DNA of 64,000 bases from Shinella sp032095155 (GTDB lineage: Bacteria; Pseudomonadota; Alphaproteobacteria; Rhizobiales; Rhizobiaceae). Below the pieces are notes generated by a model that made no database searches, was not told the DNA's origin, and saw nothing but the letters and a program-made list of their open reading frames with translations. Positions 8,254-16,415 of this stretch are shown here, one piece after another. How positions within the stretch are numbered: position 1 is the first letter of the stretch; each line of letters starts with the position of its first letter. The stretch is from positions 269,407-333,406 of the forward strand of contig NZ_JBLZPK010000060.1 of NCBI RefSeq assembly GCF_049199905.1, read 5' to 3'. Both the position numbers and the translations under genes were made by a program.

Positions 8254-8955
8254 TCAGGCCGCGGCATCGCCGAGATAGAGCCGGTGCAGATGCGCGGGGT
8301 CCTTCGCCAGCGCCGTGCAGTCGCCATCGTAGACGATCTGGCCGCGGCGCAGCACATAGGCCCGGTTGCCGATGGCCAGCGCAAGGGCCGCAAACTGCTC
8401 CACCAGCACCACCGCCATGCCGTCGTCGGCGAGCTGCCGCACCGCCCGCATCAGGCGGCTGACGATGACGGGCGCAAGGCCAGACGACATCTCGTCGATG
8501 AGGATGACACGCGGCCGGTTGACGATGGAGCGGGCGATGACGACCATCTGCTGCTCGCCGCCCGACAGCATGCCCGCCTCGACATTCCGGCGCTGGAAAA
8601 GCTCCGGAAAGAGGTCATAGGCCTCCTTCAGGTCCGCATCGGGATGCAGCGCCACCTTGAGATTTTCTTCCGTCGTCATGGCCGGGAAGACGGTGCGGCC
8701 CTGCTCGACATGGCTCAGACCCGCCTTGGCGCGGGCACCGGGGCGCAGCTTGGCGAGCTCCATCCCGTCGAGATTGATGAAGCCCGAACGGACCGGGATG
8801 ATGCCGGAGAGGCTTTCGAGAAAGGTCGTCTTGCCGGCACCGTTGGAGCCGAGCAGCACGCTGATCTCGCCGCCCTTGGCTTCTAGATCCACACCGCGGA
8901 TGACGGGAATGCCGGACCGATCGACCTGCAACGCACCGATGGAAAACGTGGTCAC
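8254..8955 (-). CDS. livF: Branched-chain-type ABC transporter ATPase LivF (second system)
   Basis: A 233-residue HAAT ATPase. Walker A is GSNGAGKTT at residues 36-44, the canonical signature LSGGEQQM is near 140, and Walker B reads VILIDEMSSGLAP, so the usual DEP is DEM. It overlaps the LivM-LivG fusion gene upstream by 4 bases. It would supply the regular ATP-binding half opposite the degenerate ATPase domain of the fusion, making an asymmetric ATPase pair. It is the last structural gene of the second transporter operon. Confidence 0.92.
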   Translation of the reverse strand: MTTFSIGALQVDRSGIPVIRGVDLEAKGGEISVLLGSNGAGKTTFLESLSGIIPVRSGFINLDGMELAKLRPGARAKAGLSHVEQGRTVFPAMTTEENLKVALHPDADLKEAYDLFPELFQRRNVEAGMLSGGEQQMVVIARSIVNRPRVILIDEMSSGLAPVIVSRLMRAVRQLADDGMAVVLVEQFAALALAIGNRAYVLRRGQIVYDGDCTALAKDPAHLHRLYLGDAAA

Positions 8956-10664
8956 TCTGCGGCCTCCTCGAATTCGACACCCATATAGGCCTTCTGCACC
9001 ACGGGCATGTCCAGCACTGCTGCGGGGGCACCCGAGGCGATTACGCGTCCGAAATCGAACACGGTGATCACCGAGCAGGCCCGCCGCACGAGATCCATGT
9101 CGTGCTCGATGAGGAGCACCGCGCTGCCAAAGGTCTCGGGGATAGCGGCGATGCGCGCTCCCAGTTTCAGCGCCTCGTCATAGGAGACGCCGGCGGCCGG
9201 TTCGTCGAGTAGGATGACAGGCGCGCGGGAAGCAACCGCGCCCGCGACGTCGAGCAGACGGCGCGTGCCGACATCGACGGTGGAGATCGGCGTTGCCGGG
9301 CCGGGGCAGCCGAACCAGGCGAGCAGGCTTTCCAGCTCGCTTTCGCTGATCGGGCCGGCGGCAAGGCGGATATACTCGCCGACGCGCAGTTCCGGCGCGA
9401 TGCGCGTCGTCTGCCAGGTGCGGCGGATGCCGAGCTTGGAACGGGACGTCGCGGAGATTCCTTCGAGCGGCTTGCCGTTCAGCAGGATCGAACCGTCGTA
9501 ACGATAGAGGAAGCCGGCGATGGCATCGACCAGCGTCGACTTGCCCGCCCCGTTCGGACCAACGAGGCCGACCACCGTGCCGGCGGGCACCTTGAGGTTC
9601 ACCTTGTCGAGCGCCGTGACCGTGCCATAGCGCACGGTGAGATCGCGCACTTCCAGTGCAATGCCGGCGGGATGGCGGGTCTTGTCCGGCAGGCTGCCGG
9701 CTGCGGTCGCCGCTTCCACGGCGCGCTTCGGGCGCAGCTTGCGGGCAAGCCGCATCCAGGTCTCGGCGATCGTCTCGCTGGTTGAAAGCGCCTGCACGGC
9801 ACCGAGCGCAAAGAAGACGTTGCCGACATCCTGCGGCAGGTTGAGCCGGCGCAGCAGCTCCGGGAACAGCACGATCATCATGCCGCCCGCAATAGCGCCG
9901 AGCGCGAAATGCGCGCCGGCCATGGTGGCGACGGCAAACAGCGCGAGCGACTGCATCATCGAGAAGTTTTCGGAGACCAGCGTGCCGAGATAACCGGCAA
10001 GCAGACCACCGGAAATGCCCGAAATGAAGGCGCTGATGGCGAAGGCACTGAGCTTTGCGCGCGGAATGCTGATGCCGTTGGCGGCAGCGGCACGCTCGGA
10101 ATGGCGCACGGCAAGCCAGGCGGCGCCAAGACGCGAGCGGCTGACGAATTCCAGAACCACGGCGATGACGCCATAGGTCATGAGCACGAAGAGGAAATAG
10201 CCCTTGTCGCTGTCGAAAGCCTCTGGGCGGACAACCTGGGTAAAGGTCGTCTGACCAGGAAAGGTGATGGTGGCGAGCACCGTATCGAAGGCCGCCGCGA
10301 AACCGAGGGTGACGATGGCGAGGTTGATGCCGCGCAGGCGCAGTGCCGGAAGGCCGATGGCGATGCCGACGGGCACGGCGGCAAGCCCGCCGATCAGCAT
10401 CCAGACGGCAAGCCCGCCCGGTGCGCCGATAAGGTTCAGATAGCCCGTCACCCAGGCGCCGACGCCGGCAAAGGACATCTGGCAGAGCGAGATCATGCCG
10501 GTGCGGCCGGTGACGAGACCGAGGCTTTGCAGCGCGATGCCGACGATGAAGACGGCGGTGATGAGGAACACCCAGTACTTCGGCAGCAGGAAGAAGATGA
10601 GGGCGCCGAGAACGGCGAGCGACAGGGCCGTGGTAGTGGCGGCGCGGAAACTAGCGTGCTTCAT
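8952..10664 (-). CDS. LivM-LivG fusion: ABC permease joined to ATPase
   Basis: One 570-residue polypeptide. Residues 1-315 are a LivM-type permease (LGLVTGRTGMISLCQMSFAG near 48-67; EAA-like loop with RHSERAAAANG near 187-197). After a linker, residues 335-570 are a LivG-type ATPase with Walker A GPNGAGKST at 369-377, Walker B ILLDEP at 484-489 and H-switch His521. The signature position reads STVDVGTRRLLDVAG (about 461-475), so the canonical glycine pair is missing. The Met at 10664 was chosen: GAGGAG lies 9 bases ahead, and it overlaps the livH stop by 14 bases. Fusions of this pair occur in some HAAT systems. Confidence 0.88.
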   Translation of the reverse strand: MKHASFRAATTTALSLAVLGALIFFLLPKYWVFLITAVFIVGIALQSLGLVTGRTGMISLCQMSFAGVGAWVTGYLNLIGAPGGLAVWMLIGGLAAVPVGIAIGLPALRLRGINLAIVTLGFAAAFDTVLATITFPGQTTFTQVVRPEAFDSDKGYFLFVLMTYGVIAVVLEFVSRSRLGAAWLAVRHSERAAAANGISIPRAKLSAFAISAFISGISGGLLAGYLGTLVSENFSMMQSLALFAVATMAGAHFALGAIAGGMMIVLFPELLRRLNLPQDVGNVFFALGAVQALSTSETIAETWMRLARKLRPKRAVEAATAAGSLPDKTRHPAGIALEVRDLTVRYGTVTALDKVNLKVPAGTVVGLVGPNGAGKSTLVDAIAGFLYRYDGSILLNGKPLEGISATSRSKLGIRRTWQTTRIAPELRVGEYIRLAAGPISESELESLLAWFGCPGPATPISTVDVGTRRLLDVAGAVASRAPVILLDEPAAGVSYDEALKLGARIAAIPETFGSAVLLIEHDMDLVRRACSVITVFDFGRVIASGAPAAVLDMPVVQKAYMGVEFEEAAE

Positions 10665-11520
10665 CCCAGCGGGCTCCTCTTTGCGACCAGAGCAGGACGG
10701 CAAGAATGACAAGGAACGGCACGGCGCCGCGATACTGGCTGAGCGGCCCGATGGCGCTGACGCTGCCTTCGATGAGGCCGATCATCACACCGCCGATCAG
10801 GGCGGCGCGAAAACTGGAGAAGGCGCCGATGAGCGCGGCGGCCAGCGCCGGCACGACGAGCAGGCTGAGCGAAGCAAAGTCCGGCGAACGCAGCGGCGCG
10901 ATGATCATCAGCGCAAAGGCCGTGACACCGCCGGTGACGGCCCAGACACCGAGCGCCAGCAGGCGCACGCGAATGCCGATCAGCTCGGCGGCCATGGGCC
11001 GCTGCGAAAGCGCGCGCAATTGCAGCCCGGTGCGGGTGCGGGCGAGGAACTGCTCGGTCAAAAGGGTGAAGGCGACGGAGAGCGCGAGCGTCGTGACGGC
11101 GGCCCAGGTGACTTCCACGCCGGCCAGCCGGAAGGCGGAACCGGGAATGATCTCGGGGAAATAATGCGGATGCTGGCCGCCGGTGAGACGCAGGCCGACG
11201 GCGATGATGCCGACGAGCAGCGCCGCCGTCACGGCCGCCTTGGTCGAGGCATTGCTGCCGGCAAACCATGTGGTCATGACGAGGCCGATCGCAAGGCCGG
11301 CAAGCGCGCCCGCGGCAATGCCGAGAAACACGGCCGGGAGCAAGGGCATGCCCAGCTCGAACAGCGCGACCATGGCGAAAGTGCCCGCGGCGCCGATGGC
11401 GGCACCGGTGAAATTCACCACGGCAACGAGCCGGTAGGTGAAGATGGCGCAGACGCCGAGGATGGCATAGGCCCCGCCGGCCGATAGCCCGGCAACGGCG
11501 GCAGTGAACAATGAATCCAT
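10651..11520 (-). CDS. livH: Branched-chain-type ABC transporter permease LivH (second system)
   Basis: A 289-residue inner-membrane permease with LivH features: AGLSAGGAYAILGVCAIFTYRL at the N-terminus, VVNFTGAAIGAAGTF in the next helix, and an EAA-like loop (LSQRPMAAELIGI) near residue 175. It overlaps the LivM-LivG fusion by 14 bases, indicating tight coupling. It is separated from its presumed binding-protein gene by 293 bp that holds a palindromic repeat pair. Diverged from the first-system LivH at 1854, so not a recent copy. Confidence 0.88.
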   Translation of the reverse strand: MDSLFTAAVAGLSAGGAYAILGVCAIFTYRLVAVVNFTGAAIGAAGTFAMVALFELGMPLLPAVFLGIAAGALAGLAIGLVMTTWFAGSNASTKAAVTAALLVGIIAVGLRLTGGQHPHYFPEIIPGSAFRLAGVEVTWAAVTTLALSVAFTLLTEQFLARTRTGLQLRALSQRPMAAELIGIRVRLLALGVWAVTGGVTAFALMIIAPLRSPDFASLSLLVVPALAAALIGAFSSFRAALIGGVMIGLIEGSVSAIGPLSQYRGAVPFLVILAVLLWSQRGARWDEAR

Positions 11521-11654
11521 TCCGGAACTCCGGGTCGATGCGCGCGGCGCACCGCGTCAGTCACTCATGGTCTGCGGCCCCATGCATGGGATCCGTCAGT
11601 TTATCATGCGGGAGCCATTCCAGACCTCGCGGTAGAGACGAAATGGCTCTCCAG

Positions 11655-11786
11655 CCCCCTTCTCCCCCGTGGGGAGGAGGTCGCGGCAGCGGGATGAGGG
11701 GGTGGTGCAGACCTTAAAGGCCGAGCAATCCCCCTCATCCGACCCTTCGGGCCACCTTCTCCCCACGGGGAGAAGGGAGAGGTGGC
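11655..11786. repeat. RIME-like pair of inverted intergenic palindromic repeats
   Basis: Two units related as inverted copies lie at about 11655-11702 and 11726-11786. Each carries a CCCCCTCATCC element and a CCTTCTCCCC...GGGGAGAAGG-type palindrome. The units flank a spacer of roughly 25 bp and could fold into one large hairpin. Sequences of this type are well known in intergenic DNA of Rhizobium and Sinorhizobium (RIME elements). Nothing else is seen in the 293-bp gap between livH and the binding-protein gene. The position within an operon suggests an effect on differential expression. Confidence 0.7.
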
Positions 11787-11813
11787 AACGGCCTGCCCTC
11801 TGCCCTCAGCACC

Positions 11814-12986
11814 TCACTCCGCCGCAGGCAGAACGAACCAGTCCTTGGTCTTCACCGTCCACTTGCCATCAACGAGCTGCATGATCTTGGTGGCCTGCAT
11901 CGGCGAATGGGTTTTCGCGTCCCCGAAGGAATAGGCGTTGCCGGCGAGCGGATAGGTCAATTCCTTGCCTTCCTTCAGCGCCGCCGTCACCGTCTCACGC
12001 GTGACTTCGCCTTCGATACCGGAGATCGTGTCGATCAGGACCTTCGCCGCCATATAGCCGCCCTGAGAGAAGGCGGTCTTGGCGAGGCCGGCCGTCTCCA
12101 TGGTCTTGGCCCAGTCGGCATTGGCCTCGGTTGCTTCCGTATAGGGCTCCCATTCGGTGCCGACATAGATCGGCTGCTTGCTGTCGGCGAGCGCCTTGGA
12201 GACGCCTTCCGTGTAGCCGGGGGCCAGGAACAGCCAGTTGATGCCGCTGATCTTCTGCGCATCCGCCGTCTTGATCCACTGCACGACGCCCGGCTCGACT
12301 TGGTTGGTCAGCACCGCGTCGCAGCCGGCATCACGCGCCTTGACGAGATAGGGCGTCAGGTCGCCCTGCAACGGCAGCGTCATGTCGCTGAGCGTGATCG
12401 TGTTGCCGCTGATCTTCTCCCAGCGCGCGACGGCCGCGGCATAGGCTTCCTGCGTGCCCCCGATGATGCTGAAGAAGGTGCAGAGTTTCTTCGCACCGAG
12501 ATCCTTGGTGGCGTATTCGAGCACGGCGGTGGTCAGCGTATAGGGGCCGACATTGACGGGTGCGACGCTCGGCGCGTTGAAGCAGAGCGGATCGACGCCG
12601 ACGCCCTGCACGGCGAGCACGTCGTTGCGGTCATAGGTCGCCGCGTTGACGGCGCAGTCGAGCAGGCTCGCGCCGCCGGCCAGCGCCACGACGCCCTTGT
12701 TGTCGATGAGGTCGCGGGCGGCCTGGGCGGCGACCTGCGGGTCGCCCTTGTCGTCGGCGATGGTGAACTCGACCTTGCAGCCATTGATGCCGCCGGCATC
12801 GTTGAGCTGCTGGAAGACGGCCTGGGTGGCGCGCGGCGCGTCGGAGAAGTCGACGACGCCGGTCACGGTGGAGACGGCACCGATCTGGATCGGGCCGTTT
12901 TCGCAGGTCGGTGCTGCCTGTGCCGAGACGGTGGCCGCCAGGAGGATCGCCGCGGAGGCGAGAAGAAGATTGCGGGTCTTGGTCAT
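11814..12986 (-). CDS. ABC transporter substrate-binding protein, HAAT family (second system)
   Basis: A 390-residue periplasmic binding protein with a clear Sec signal peptide (LLLASAAILLAATVSAQA, cleavage after AQA). The mature fold opens with IQIGAVSTVTGVVDFSDAPRATQ, and its layout (ADDKGDPQVAAQAARDL, then a Cys-containing lobe) parallels the protein at 2783. The mature part carries at least six Cys, again high for this family. It follows the amidohydrolase gene by 33 bp and precedes livH, so it probably binds the amidohydrolase substrate or product. The ligand is unknown. Confidence 0.9.
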   Translation of the reverse strand: MTKTRNLLLASAAILLAATVSAQAAPTCENGPIQIGAVSTVTGVVDFSDAPRATQAVFQQLNDAGGINGCKVEFTIADDKGDPQVAAQAARDLIDNKGVVALAGGASLLDCAVNAATYDRNDVLAVQGVGVDPLCFNAPSVAPVNVGPYTLTTAVLEYATKDLGAKKLCTFFSIIGGTQEAYAAAVARWEKISGNTITLSDMTLPLQGDLTPYLVKARDAGCDAVLTNQVEPGVVQWIKTADAQKISGINWLFLAPGYTEGVSKALADSKQPIYVGTEWEPYTEATEANADWAKTMETAGLAKTAFSQGGYMAAKVLIDTISGIEGEVTRETVTAALKEGKELTYPLAGNAYSFGDAKTHSPMQATKIMQLVDGKWTVKTKDWFVLPAAE

Positions 12987-13019
12987 GCTGTTCCCTTTCT
13001 TGTTGTTTCCCGAAGAGGC

Positions 13020-14678
13020 CTAGCGCTGATAGACAGCGCGGCCTTCAAAATAGGTGGTGAGGACCTTGGTGGCGGCGATGCGCTTCGCCTCGACATCGAA
13101 GAGGCTCTGGTCGAGCACGATAATATCGGCCGACTTGCCGGGCTCGATGGAGCCGGTCTCCTCGCCAAGGCCCATGGCGATGGCGGAGTTCAGCGTGTAG
13201 ATGCGGATGGCGGTGGCAAGGTCGATCGCCTGCTCCGGCCAAAGCGAAACGCCCGGGAAAGCGCCGGACGGGTTCTGGCGCGTCACCATGCCCTCGATGC
13301 CGTTCAGCGGATCGGGGATCGGGATGACAGGCCAGTCGGAACCGCCGGCCAGCAGCGCGCCGGTCTTGTGCAGGTCTGCGATCGGCCAGAAGCGGGTAGC
13401 GCGCTCCTCGCCCATCGCTTCCTTGTGACCTTCGAGGAAGGTCGTCGGATACCAGATCATCGGGCAGAGATCGGCCACCACATTCAGCGAGGCGAAACGC
13501 GCGATATCCGTGGGCAGGACATAGCTGGCATGGGCGATGTGGTGCAGCACCCTGGTCGGGCCGTTGAAGTGGCGCACGGCCTCGACGGCATCGAGCATCT
13601 CGGTGACGGCATAGTCGCCGGCGCAATGGATTTTTAGGCCCAGCCCAAGCTTTTCCGACTTGTCGACATATTTGACGAGCTCGGGATAGCTGACCAGAAC
13701 CTCGCCGCGATAGCCGTGCGGATGCGCCGCGTCATCGATATAGGCATCGTGGAAGGCGCCGGTGCGCGCGCCCGGCACGCCGTCGAGGAAAATCTTCGTG
13801 TAGTTGGGATGGACATGCCGCGAGCGATAGTCGTCGCGTAGCGCCAGCAGTTCGTCACCCGAGAGCCCGAACATGAAGGACGGCTCGATCAGCGGCAGGG
13901 AGGTCACGGCCCAGGCCGTCAGGTCGCCCTTGTCATCGAGACCCTTCAGCGCCTTGAGGATAGAGAGAACCGAAGCGGCATCCTGGAAGGCGGTGACCCC
14001 GTAGGAATTGACGATCTCGACGGCGCGGGCGACGGCCGCTTCGCCCATTTCCTCGGTGAAATGATCGGCGGCAACGCGCTCGACGATGCCAGCGGCGGAT
14101 TCGATGAGAAGGCCGGTCAGCCTGCCGGTCACCGGATCACGGCCGAAGGCACCGGCCGGCGGGTCGGGCTGGTTGTCGGAAATGCCGGAGAGGCGCATCG
14201 CCTCGCTGTTGACCCAGCGGTTGTGCATGGTCTCGTCGCGCAGCAGCAGGGGATGGCCGAGGCCTGCGGCATCGAGCTTCGCAAGGGCCGCTTCCGAGTT
14301 GAGCGCGCTGATCATGTCGGCGCCCCACTGGTTGGCGACGATCCACTGGCCAGGCAAGGCGGCCTCCGCCTGCGCCGTCACATGGGCGCAGATCGCCTCG
14401 ACGGAGGCGCCAGCGGGAAGCTGCGTCTCGAAGAGATCGGCCTGGCCGCCCATCATGATGTGGTTGTGAATATCGACGAAGCCCGGCATCGCCATACGGC
14501 CGGCAAGATCGACCACCTCGGTCGCCGCACCGCGATAGGCGTCGATCTCGGCGGCGCTGCCGACGGCGAGGATGCGCCCATTGGCAATGGCGACGGCTTC
14601 CGCCCAGGAATTGGCAGCATCGACCGTATAGATGCGGCCACGGGTCAGGATGAGGTCAGCGTGCGACGTCCCAGTCAT
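13020..14678 (-). CDS. Amidohydrolase of the YtcJ/AtzC-like type (amidohydrolase_3)
   Basis: A 552-residue metal-dependent hydrolase. The N-terminal beta-sandwich (LILTRGRIYTVD, later DLAGRMAMPGFVD) leads into the metal-binding HxH of FVDIHNHI near residue 73. Further metal or catalytic residues are in LKIHCAGD, VLHHIAHAS and the Asp of GGSDWPV, and the end (LTTYFEGRAVYQR) is family-typical. Members hydrolyse exocyclic C-N bonds; the substrate is not predictable. No signal peptide, so it is cytoplasmic. It opens the operon with binding protein and LivH-MG-F, and a palindromic operator lies 20 bp upstream of its ATG. Confidence 0.88.
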   Translation of the reverse strand: MTGTSHADLILTRGRIYTVDAANSWAEAVAIANGRILAVGSAAEIDAYRGAATEVVDLAGRMAMPGFVDIHNHIMMGGQADLFETQLPAGASVEAICAHVTAQAEAALPGQWIVANQWGADMISALNSEAALAKLDAAGLGHPLLLRDETMHNRWVNSEAMRLSGISDNQPDPPAGAFGRDPVTGRLTGLLIESAAGIVERVAADHFTEEMGEAAVARAVEIVNSYGVTAFQDAASVLSILKALKGLDDKGDLTAWAVTSLPLIEPSFMFGLSGDELLALRDDYRSRHVHPNYTKIFLDGVPGARTGAFHDAYIDDAAHPHGYRGEVLVSYPELVKYVDKSEKLGLGLKIHCAGDYAVTEMLDAVEAVRHFNGPTRVLHHIAHASYVLPTDIARFASLNVVADLCPMIWYPTTFLEGHKEAMGEERATRFWPIADLHKTGALLAGGSDWPVIPIPDPLNGIEGMVTRQNPSGAFPGVSLWPEQAIDLATAIRIYTLNSAIAMGLGEETGSIEPGKSADIIVLDQSLFDVEAKRIAATKVLTTYFEGRAVYQR

Positions 14679-14697
14679 GATAGCGATGTTCCCTTGT

Positions 14698-14714
14698 GGT
14701 TCATTATTCGAACC
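14698..14714. promoter_or_regulatory. Palindromic operator, copy A (GGTTC-N7-GAACC)
   Basis: GGTTCATTATTCGAACC lies 20-36 bp upstream of the amidohydrolase ATG. A one-base variant, a perfect GGTTCA-N5-TGAACC palindrome, lies at 17964 beside the IclR-type gene. Both copies start exactly 43 bp from the TTGAC of the second shared motif. The placement between that motif and the start codon fits a repressor site; the IclR-type protein at 18145 is the best candidate (inference). Confidence 0.6.
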
Positions 14715-14752
14715 TACTATTCAACAGGAGAGTGCCGCAGTCGGAGGCGGCT

Positions 14753-14774
14753 GTCAACATAGTTCACACGTTAA
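14753..14774 (-). promoter_or_regulatory. Conserved 22-nt promoter motif, copy 2 (upstream of amidohydrolase)
   Basis: GTCAA-N5-TTC-N4-GTTAA on the plus strand, matching 8227-8248 and 18019-18040 in sequence and spacing. Similarity with the 18019 copy extends further outward (GTTAARTATNTNGAC shared). It lies about 80 bp upstream of the amidohydrolase start, the same distance as copy 1 from its gene. No good -10 box is visible 17 bp downstream of TTGAC, as expected for an activator-dependent promoter. Confidence 0.5.
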
Positions 14775-14828
14775 ATATATTGACCGGATGGACAAGGATT
14801 CCGACGACATGCCGCCGCCCCACAACAG

Positions 14829-14864
14829 AAAAACCGCCGCAGATGCGTTCGGCATCGCGGCGGT
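14829..14864 (-). terminator. Intrinsic terminator after the aldehyde dehydrogenase at 14890
   Basis: On the minus strand the arms ACCGCCGC and GCGGCGGT, with an inner GATGC/GCATC extension and one bulged base, are followed directly by TTTTTCTGTTG. It lies 25 bp past the stop of the aldehyde dehydrogenase. It would end the permease/dehydrogenase transcript before the amidohydrolase promoter region. Confidence 0.75.
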
Positions 14865-14889
14865 CTTGAAGCACTGATGGTACGGTCGT

Positions 14890-16368
14890 TTAGAGCTGGA
14901 TCCACGCCGTCTTCAGGTCGAGATATTTTTCCAGCGCATGCAGCGACTTGTCGTGGCCGTTGCCGGACTGGCGCACGCCGCCGAGCGGCACCGTATTGTC
15001 CGCGCCGCCATAGGTGTTGACATGCACGACACCCGCGCGGATGCCCCGCACCATGCGATGCGCCCGCGACAGGTTGGACGTCCAGACGGCGGAAGCGAGG
15101 CCATAGTCGGTGCCGTTGGCGATGGCGAGCGCTTCCTCCTCGGTGTCGAAGGGGATGATCGACAGGATCGGGCCGAACACCTCTTCGCGGGCAAGCGTCA
15201 TGCCCGGCGTGACGTCAAAGACCGTCGGCTCCATGTAGAAACCGCCTGTATCCGTAAGAACACGCTTACCACCGGTGCGCAGTTTTGCGCCCTCGGCAAG
15301 TGCCTGCTCGGCAAAACCGAGATCCTTGCGCAGCTGCATTTCGCTGGAGATCGCGCCGGCCTCTGTGGACAGCAGCAGCGGATCGCCGACCTTCATGGAG
15401 GCCGCAATGGCCGCGACCTTTGCGGAAAAATCCTCGACGATGGAGCGCTCGACCAGAAGACGCGAACCGGCGACGCAGACTTGGCCGGAATTGCGGAAGA
15501 TGCCGTAGGCCGAGGTTTTGGCCGCCTTGTCGAGATCGGGCGCATCGGCGAAGACGACATTCGGCGATTTGCCACCGAGTTCGAGATAGACGCGCTTCAG
15601 GTTGGACCGCGCCGAATATTCCAGAAGACGCCGCCCGACCGGGCCGGAACCGGTGAAGACCAGCACGTCGATATCGGGATGCAGGCCCATCGCCTCGCCG
15701 GCGACGGCACCACGCCCGGTCACAACATTGAGCACGCCCTCGGGAAGGCCGGCCTCGGCGCAGAGTTCGGCAAGGCGCAGCAGCGACAGAGACGCCACTT
15801 CCGCCGGCTTCAGCACAACGGAATTGCCGGCGGCAAGTGCGGGCGCAATCTTCCAGGCACCGATCATCAACGGGAAATTCCACGGCACGATGGCGCCGAC
15901 CACGCCGACCGGCTCGCGATGCACGAGGCCGAGAATATCGCCCGCCGTCGGCGCGATCTCGCCATAGACCTTGTCGATCGCCTCGGCATAGTAGCGGAAG
16001 CTGCCGGCCGCGCTGCCGGGCTCGGCCTTCAGCGCCATCGCGATTTCCGTGCCATTGTCGCGCACGCCGAGCACCGCGAGTTCCAGAGCATGTTTCTCGA
16101 TCAGCTCGGCGATCTTGAGCAGCACCCGCTTGCGCTCGGCTGGCGCAGCCTTGGACCAGCGGCCCTTTTCGAAGGCGGCACGCGCGGCCTTCACCGCCCG
16201 GTCGACATCGACGGTGCCTGCATCGGCAATGCTCGTCAGACGCCGGCCATCGATCGGCGAAATGACATCCAGCGCCGCCCCTTCGGCCGGTTCGCGCCAG
16301 TTGCCGTCGATGAATAGCGCCTGCGGAGCGATGGTGAGATTGCGGAGCGCTTCGATCTTTTCCTGCAT
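14890..16368 (-). CDS. NAD-dependent aldehyde dehydrogenase (aminoaldehyde/PuuC-like)
   Basis: A 492-residue ALDH-superfamily enzyme with IVPWNFPLMIGAWK near residue 160, the general-base Glu in YLELGGKSPN and the catalytic Cys in NSGQVCVAGSR. Layout and length resemble dehydrogenases for gamma-glutamyl-aminobutyraldehyde and related aminoaldehydes, but specificity is inferred only. The start at 16368 has GAGGGAAG ahead of the ATG. It follows the APC permease gene and ends at an intrinsic terminator. Together they look like uptake and oxidation of an amine-derived compound. Confidence 0.88.
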   Translation of the reverse strand: MQEKIEALRNLTIAPQALFIDGNWREPAEGAALDVISPIDGRRLTSIADAGTVDVDRAVKAARAAFEKGRWSKAAPAERKRVLLKIAELIEKHALELAVLGVRDNGTEIAMALKAEPGSAAGSFRYYAEAIDKVYGEIAPTAGDILGLVHREPVGVVGAIVPWNFPLMIGAWKIAPALAAGNSVVLKPAEVASLSLLRLAELCAEAGLPEGVLNVVTGRGAVAGEAMGLHPDIDVLVFTGSGPVGRRLLEYSARSNLKRVYLELGGKSPNVVFADAPDLDKAAKTSAYGIFRNSGQVCVAGSRLLVERSIVEDFSAKVAAIAASMKVGDPLLLSTEAGAISSEMQLRKDLGFAEQALAEGAKLRTGGKRVLTDTGGFYMEPTVFDVTPGMTLAREEVFGPILSIIPFDTEEEALAIANGTDYGLASAVWTSNLSRAHRMVRGIRAGVVHVNTYGGADNTVPLGGVRQSGNGHDKSLHALEKYLDLKTAWIQL

Positions 16369-16387
16369 GTTCTTCCCTCGAAAGGTC

Positions 16388-16409
16388 GGGCGGTGCCGAA
16401 GCACCGCCC
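16388..16409. other. Intergenic hairpin with a tetraloop between permease and dehydrogenase
   Basis: Arms GGGCGGTGC and GCACCGCCC pair perfectly over 9 bp around CGAA (TTCG on the coding strand, a stable tetraloop). The T-tract is on the plus strand side, so it is not a classical terminator for the minus-strand operon. It is probably an mRNA-stabilising or partly terminating structure. Confidence 0.5.
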
Positions 16410-16415
16410 TATTTT

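Noticed and set aside
11907..13637. Long plus-strand open frame over the binding-protein and amidohydrolase genes
   Set aside because: It is an antisense shadow of two well-supported genes in GC-rich DNA; low-complexity Arg/Gly/Asp-rich translation and no domain.
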